A stretch of 64,000 nucleotides of DNA from Uranotaenia lowii (Eukaryota; Arthropoda; Insecta; Diptera; Culicidae), in assembly GCF_029784155.1 (NCBI RefSeq), contig NC_073693.1:336738023-336802022 (forward strand), read 5' to 3'. Within the stretch, counting starts at the first letter, position 1, and each line of letters opens with the position of its first letter. Below the pieces are notes generated by a model, which was not told the DNA's origin, made no database searches, and was given only the letters and a program-made list of their open reading frames with translations. Shown here piece after piece: positions 57,970-64,000 of the stretch. Both the position numbers and the translations under genes were made by a program.

Positions 57970-57980
57970 GATTATCTCTC

Positions 57981-58959
57981 GTATTTACTAGCGTACCATA
58001 TAGCAATACCAATTACCAAATATATTTCCACATTTTTTTTTCGGTAGACATCAAGGTGGATTGAACCAAGTAGGAGAATCCCGGGATGAAGTTTCACCCT
58101 TAGTATCGGACACTCTCTACTCTAAAGTCCCCCGATAGAGTGATCTCACTCTATCACTCCAAGACGATTCACCATAGCCAAGTATAGGAGCTTTCTACCC
58201 TTTTTTAGTTTTACTGGCTCCAATACTACTCGAAACTTTAGAACCTCAGCTCTCACGACGACCACGAGTTGTATTAGTGCTTCCGTGCTACTTGTACCTG
58301 TAATGTGATTCTTAACACCAACACCAGTGATATAAGGCACTTTGCAGGTTTCGTGCTACTGGTTGAAATGTTACCAGAAATGACACACTTTCGCAGGATC
58401 AGCGCTTTGATCACTGACTGCGGAACTGGCACCATTTGGGTCCCTATACTGTGCAGACTGGCTCTAAGCCGAATGATGGCTTAATCATTGTCCAAGTACC
58501 ACAAATTAAGCCAACTAACATTTGAAAGTTTTATCATGGTATTATTTCGGCATTTTATATACAGCTAGTTTTATTACTGTTTTATTATGGTCATGAGAAA
58601 TGCTTAGATTCTTGATTCAACCACTTTTTTTCAGCGAGGAAGAATTACCTTAACGGGTTAAACTCCTATCAAAAAGAAAAAAAAAACACTTTTTTCAGGT
58701 TAATCTGAAAACGCTAATAAAGTCAATAAATGAAGATTAAAAAACCAATACAGGGCACGCTCAGGCTAGATTGCTCATAAATGTTTGAATTGAAGTTCCC
58801 ATTTACACATTCTTGATAAGTCATAAGTTATTTTTGAGTTTATTAAAAAATAAAATATATTAAAATCTTTGGAAAACTTCAAACCACCGGAAGAAGTATG
58901 AATTTCTCTACAACATGAGTATTGTGTGATAGAGCACAACAAGTACATGAAAAAAAATA
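57981..58959. other. Intron 8: no gene seen
   Basis: Contains the inverted counterpart (58633-58683) of the word at 42001-42045. The piece at 58050-58500 is mixed in base composition with no recognisable identity. No exon encoding the expected chitin synthase C-terminus was found here. Confidence 0.5.
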
Positions 58960-59339
58960 TGTCTTGACGCCATCATTGATTCAAGATAGCGGCCTCCGCT
59001 TTTCTTTTCAAAGCTTCAAATGACTGACAATCTCATGAAACATCCACAATATGGGTAGGTATGGAAAAGGGCCAACAAGTAGAAGGGCGAACAAGTGGGA
59101 GAATTTGGTATTCTGACGCTGCCATGAAATCCAAGATGGCGACTTCGACTTTTCTTTTCAAATTTGTATATTATTGATAATCGCTTGAACCCCCCGTAAT
59201 ATGGGTATAAAGTGAAAGGGATGAACTAGAAGAAGTCGAATTTCACTATCTGAAGCCATCTTGAAATCCAATATGGCGGCTTCGGCTGCACTTAAAAATG
59301 CAGTAAATCACTGAAAATCGTATAAAACTCCCACAATAT
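58960..59339. repeat. AAGATGGCGGC-type satellite, left part, unit about 140-150 bp
   Basis: Imperfect tandem units containing GCCATCTTGAAATCCAATAT/GGCGGC and CACAATATGGGTA, with AATATGGGTA at 59048, 59198 and 59335. The LTR element is inserted at the third of these. The array continues at 61587. Confidence 0.7.
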
Positions 59340-59516
59340 TGTGCAGACCTGTCCGGAGCTTTGAAGTCCGGAAGTAGCACTGGTAGCCCACCGGATCACT
59401 AACCGCCGCGGGAGCCGCACGCACTACGCGGCTGGCTTGCTTGCTCGCCGACCGACCAACTGACTCCTTGCACGCTTGAGGCGAATGACCCGGTATTGGT
59501 TTAATCCATTCACACA
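59340..59516 (-). repeat. 3' LTR (left copy) of the non-autonomous LTR element
   Basis: 177 bp, TGTGCAGACC...ATTCACACA on the + strand. It differs from the other LTR by TT instead of CC at about 59361-59362. GC-rich compared with the flanks. Confidence 0.92.
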
Positions 59517-60384
59517 TCCCCTTCCTATCCCAAACAAAAAAACTTTGGAACAATTCAGAAGAAACTGTTTGAAATCGTTCCTTTTTTTATTAAGTTCGCA
59601 AGAAAAAAAGATAATGGACAACAAGTTCGTTTCTGTTTTAGAAAATTCGTCTCCTGCTTCTGCCATGCACCCTATCATTTCTACCTATTTTTTTAAATCT
59701 CCGTTGAACGAAATAATCTTAAATACTTCGAAGGAATGAGATCTCTGTTTGATCACCGACTTTTTTGCGACAAGAATTCACGCATTTTTTGTAAATTCTT
59801 TATTTGAAACAGCTCATACTTTTATAGGAAATAACATTTGGACATTTACTCAATAAAATTATTGCTTACTCATGTCTCGTTATCATTCATTTAACTCGAT
59901 GTACAATTTGAAGTTGTTTTCTCAACTCATCTTGATTTTTTTTCAAATTTAATACTACCCGCTTGGTGCAAATCGGTGAAATTGTGGGCTATCCACTCAA
60001 TGCGCTTTTTCTTATTTTCAAGCTTGTTCCCGATTGGGATCTCAAAACAATTATTCCTCGACTTTCAACACTGGTTACTCTCACATCTCACAACTCGTTT
60101 GATTATATTTTTTTATGAGAAACCAAAGGTGTTTTTCAACATGCTGTCAAGATATTCTATTCACATTCAAACTTTCCACTCGACTTGCATTTTACATTTT
60201 TTTTCATCATTTGTTCTTATCTTCAGCATATCTCAAGCCAAAGTACAAAATGTTTCCATTTCTTCTTTTCTCAAGCTGTCCTTCCAATCCGCCTGGTTTC
60301 CAATTAGATAGAATACTCTCTACTCTCAATTCACCTTCTAATATCAAGCTATTCTCTCAACCCGCTTTAAATTTCTATTGATAT

Positions 60385-60965
60385 TTTCAGGCTGTCTTCT
60401 CAACTCGCGCTTCAATTTCAAGCTGTCCTCTCAACTCGCTTGGAATTTTTATCGATATATTCAGGCTGTCCTTTCAACTCGCCTTTCAATTTCAAGCTGT
60501 CCTCTCAACTCGCTTGAAGTTTCTATCGATATGTTCAGGCTGTCCTCTCAACTTGCCTTTCAATTTCAAGCTGTCCTCTCAACTCGCTTGAAGTTTCTAT
60601 CGATATGTTCAGGCTGTCCTCTCAACTCGCCTTCCAATTTCAAGCTGTCCTCTCAACTCGCTTGAAATTTCTATCGATATGTTCAGGCTGTCCTCTCAAC
60701 TCGCCTTTCAATTTCAAGCTGTTTTCTCAACTCGCTTGAAGTTTTTATCGATATGTTTAGGCTGTCCTCTCAACTCGCCTTTCAATTTCAAGCTGTCCTT
60801 TCAACTCGCTTGGAATGTCTATCGATATGTTCAGGCTGTCCTCTCAACTCGCCTTTCAATTTCAAGCTGTCCTTTCAACTCGCTTGGAATGTCTATCGAT
60901 ATGTTCAGGCTGTCCTCTCAACTCGCCTTTCAATTTCAAGCTGTCCTCTCAACTCGCTTGAAATT
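60385..60965. repeat. 74-bp tandem repeat inside the LTR element
   Basis: About eight copies of a 74-bp unit with CTGTCCTCTCAACTCGC twice per unit, AATTTCAAG and TCTATCGATATGTTCAGG. Copy-to-copy differences are few. Such internal tandem repeats are common in non-autonomous LTR elements. Confidence 0.9.
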
Positions 60966-61409
60966 GTGAACATGATCAAGCTGTCCTTACGGCTTGCTCA
61001 AAATTTCACTTTTATTTCATGTTGTCTCCTCAACGAAATTTCAATTTAACTAATCATCAATTCTAGCTTCGAAATTATTTCATAACCGTTTATTTGCAAA
61101 TTAAAACTAGTAAATTATTATATATGCCACTTTTTCTTTATCTCACTCCAATCTAGATCACTTTCGTGGACCATCCAAGAGCGTTGCTTTTAGCTTAAAC
61201 TTTTTTCACGTAATGAGTATTCAAATTACTCATTTTTCCTCAGTTGTTTTTCCATGGGTATTTATAAAGTGCTTAATTTAAAATCAAGTGTGATGCAAAT
61301 AAATTCATCGTGAAACCGTTAACCACGTTTGTTTTGCTTTTCGATTTGATTCTTTTTTAATGATATCTTTTATCAATATTACAAGATACCACCTGCCACG
61401 GTCGCCAAA

Positions 61410-61586
61410 TGTGCAGACCTGTCCGGAGCTCCGAAGTCCGGAAGTAGCACTGGTAGCCCACCGGATCACTAACCGCCGCGGGAGCCGCACGCACTACGCG
61501 GCTGGCTTGCTTGCTCGCCGACCGACCAACTGACTCCTTGCACGCTTGAGGCGAATGACCCGGTATTGGTTTAATCCATTCACACA
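61410..61586 (-). repeat. 5' LTR (right copy) of the non-autonomous LTR element
   Basis: 177 bp and nearly identical to the left LTR. Small open frames of this LTR (for example MCEWIKPIPGHSPQ on -) occur in both copies and are not gag. Confidence 0.92.
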
Positions 61587-61591
61587 AATAT

Positions 61592-62080
61592 GGGTATTAG
61601 GTGAAAGGGATAAACGATTAGAAGTCGAGTTTCGCTTTCTGCCGCCATATTCAGGTCAAAGATCGCACTGAAAATCACATGAAGTTTTAATGAGGTTTTC
61701 GACCATTTACAGCATTTGAAAAATCAGCGGAAGTCACCATCTTGGGTGGCGTCAGGTAGCGAAATTTGACTTCTACCTGTTTAGCCCTTTCGTTCATTGG
61801 TATTGGATTGGTAGTGGAGATTTCATGCGATTTTCAGTCATTAATAGCATTTTAAAGTTAAGCGAAAGCTGCCATGTTGGGTTTCAAGATGGCGTCTGAA
61901 ATAGAAATTTGGGTTCTTCTTGTTTAGCCCTTTTCACCCAATGCTTATATGGTGGGTGGGTCTTACATGCGATTTTAAGTCATTTACGGCATTTTTAAGT
62001 TCAGTTGAAACCGCCATCTTGGATTACAAAATAGCGTCAGATAGCGAAATTTGACTTCTTCAGCCGCCACCTTGCTTTAT
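61592..62080. repeat. AAGATGGCGGC-type satellite, right part with orientation switch
   Basis: Continues the 140-150 bp satellite. From about 61650 the units run the other way (GCGATTTTCAGTCATTAATA here against the inverse CACTGAAAATCGTATAAAAC on the left), with CCATCTTGG-like words at 61737, 61870 and 62013. The two halves are therefore inverted. Confidence 0.65.
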
Positions 62081-64000
62081 AGCTTTATAAAAGCTTTGGT
62101 TACCAAAGTTTTAGAGCAGAATGATTTCATCAAATTTAAAAAAATAGTCACGATGACGTTATAGCCAGAGCATTGACTTTATTAGAGCTCTAGTGTTTTA
62201 ATGCGCTTTAGCTTTTTATAAAGATCAATGCTACAGCTTTAACAATGTTGTGCTGACCATAATAAAGCTGATATAGCATTTCAGAACGATTTGAGAACAG
62301 TAAAACAGCTCAGGAAAACAACTGTCAAATTGACTTGTACGTACGAAATGGGTTTTCTCTGTGACTTACAGGAAATTTTTTAATGATCCTGTGAGTTCAA
62401 ATAAGTTTTCTCCTAATATTTAAATGGAAATCATACATGGCATTCTTTGTCGCACTTTTATTGCTTTCTAGCTTTTATATTCACTGTTTTAAAACAAAAT
62501 CTTCTTGATAAAAATTTATTTTCAACTTTTTTTTCTTAAAGCTATCACAACAATGCGTCAAGCAGTAAAATCCCGGGTCCCTGATTATTATCGAGCTTGG
62601 TACGAAATTCGATCGTTCTAACTTTAATCCTCCTAGTCTGAGCGAGTTGAAGAAACTTGAGTTTAAGAAACAATAAATAAATTATATATTCATGAAAGGT
62701 GGAAAGTTGCCCTTTCAAATTGATATGTTTTTGTTTTCAATTTTTTGCAACCTTCAGAGATATTGAACATGCTAATTCAAAATGAAATGACATAAAAAGT
62801 ACCATTAAACATCAAGAAAGATACTTTATATTCCCAAGTAGAGTGTTACAACTGTCACTCCTTTGAACATAGTGGGTCTCGAAGTTTGCTAAAATACAAG
62901 TTATTTTTTTTTCATTTTTGAGTTAAGTTTTTTTTTCTAAACATTCGTTTCCAAAGATAGAGCTTTGAAGTCTCCAACAAAGTATTCAAAAATTGGATAC
63001 AACTTTTGTGAAGATGTCATTTTGATTAGATGAACAGCTTAAAAAATGAAAAAATTGTTTTACTTTCAGGTGAATTGATCAGAGATAAAGTTTCAGCAAA
63101 ACATGCACATTTCAAAATAATGAAACCTTATTGAACATAAGTTTCAAAGGTGCGTTCTAGATTCAATTGATGCGGGACAAAGGGTCTAGAACGCACCTTT
63201 GAAGCTTTCGTAAAAATATGCTCTTGGCTCAATTTCAACACCTATAAATATTATTCTAATAAGCATCTGCCTTAACTATCCGTCATTTCTTTCCAATTTG
63301 TAATTCTTCTTTCAAGAATTTTTCATCATAACGTTCACCGAAATACCATTAAACAAGCATATAATAGCTGTCCTGAATTTGGTAGATTAGTTTTTGCTCC
63401 TATTCACTCGAAGAGATTTCAGTCCATATTTCGTGAGTATTGATGCGTCACGAGATTCAAGCGGATTGCCTGTCGATATTCATTATCCCGACCAAAATAA
63501 AAACATTCTCAATGTTCACGATAAGGATTGTAAATGATACTCCTTATTTAGTGAACATTAGTTAAGGTGTTAATGAGAAGGGTCATGTAGCATCTCCAAA
63601 ACGGGGCATATACAATTTGTAGATAGGCCCATAAACTGTTCTGAAAAAATCCCACTTGATTGACCTTGAACTAGTAACGCCCGAAGTTTCGATTTCCAGC
63701 TTCAAAAATTGCCTAGAGAATTTGGATGTCAAATGACTTAAAAATGCATGAAATTTCGAGAGGAAATGTTATCTCAAAATGCAAAAATGTTTGGCCAATA
63801 ATCGACTTCCGGGTCCTATTTTTAAAAAAATCCGGTGGCTTTATTTAAAATGTATCTGAGTTGCCTCTTCTATAAGTGTGTGCTTTAGTACGCCTTCCGA
63901 AAAAAAATACGGAATTTTGTAAAAATAATTTCACAATTCAGAAGCAAATACTTTAAAATTATAGCTGCAAGAAGATCTAATCTTATTTTCTTAAACTTGA
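62081..64000. other. Intron 8 to window end: no gene; one perfect hairpin
   Basis: AT-rich with no coding exon. A perfect 19-bp stem, TTCAAAGGTGCGTTCTAGA (63143-63161) and its exact inverse at 63185-63203, encloses a 23-nt loop. The rest shows no structure I can name. Confidence 0.55.

Larger units (their letters stand above)
59340..61586 (-). mobile_element. Non-autonomous LTR retrotransposon, 2247 bp, TSD AATAT
   Basis: Two 177-bp direct repeats (59340-59516 and 61410-61586) differ at two adjacent bases; each starts TG and ends CA. AATAT flanks both sides (59335-59339, 61587-61591). On the - strand the upstream LTR is followed after 2 bp by TGGCGACCGTGGCAGG (61407-61392), a primer-binding site of the tRNA-Arg type known from mdg1/412 elements, and the downstream LTR is preceded by the purine tract GGGATAGGAAGGGGA (59531-59517). 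So the element runs right to left. The 1893-bp interior has no gag or pol; it would depend on an autonomous relative for reverse transcription and integration. Confidence 0.93.

Noticed and set aside
61357..61587. Frame MCEWIKPIPGHSPQ... as a gag protein
   Set aside because: It is encoded by the LTR itself, appears in both LTRs and lacks gag motifs.

Overview
This is a eukaryotic, AT-rich, intron-dominated window, most probably from a mosquito or closely related fly. It holds one recognisable gene: a chitin synthase on the + strand, best matched to the insect class B (CHS-2, midgut/peritrophic-matrix) type. Eight coding exons with matching splice phases run from the start codon at 1006 to 57464. 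They encode 1197 residues, including the whole catalytic domain. The roughly 370 C-terminal residues expected for the family are not seen and should lie beyond the right edge. The mosquito assignment rests on the chitin synthase, the DD37E-type mariner remnants, the tRNA-SINE and the general repeat style; no species can be named.

Layout: a satellite tail and candidate 5' UTR (1-1005); exon 1; a 14.8 kb intron 1 with MITEs and a 2.6 kb 9-bp satellite; exon 2 (15861-16096); a 10.7 kb intron 2 with two Tc1/mariner transposase remnants, a THAP-domain remnant and fold-back repeats; exons 3-4 (26808-27556); an 11.3 kb intron 4 with two inverted TTAA-MITEs, a dead gag-type retroelement ORF and a piggyBac-like element nested in that retroelement; exons 5-7 (38845-41367), with the catalytic core; a 15.9 kb intron 7 with a GC-rich minisatellite, a cluster of perfect heat-shock elements with an antisense core promoter, and two more 9-bp satellites (3.4 and 2.1 kb); exon 8 (57290-57464); then intron 8 to the end, with a fresh SINE, an inverted satellite and a 2.25 kb non-autonomous LTR retrotransposon.

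The most notable structure is a family of 9-bp satellites. The four arrays, and a degenerate fifth region at 30-31.5 kb, are single-base variants of one nonamer (GACATTTTT, GTCATTTTT, GACAATTTT). Three of the arrays lie inside introns of the same gene and would be transcribed with it. One starts about 50 bp from a group of four perfect heat-shock elements, which suggests a testable link between heat shock and satellite transcription. The very long open frames in these arrays are a by-product of a 9-bp period and are not genes.
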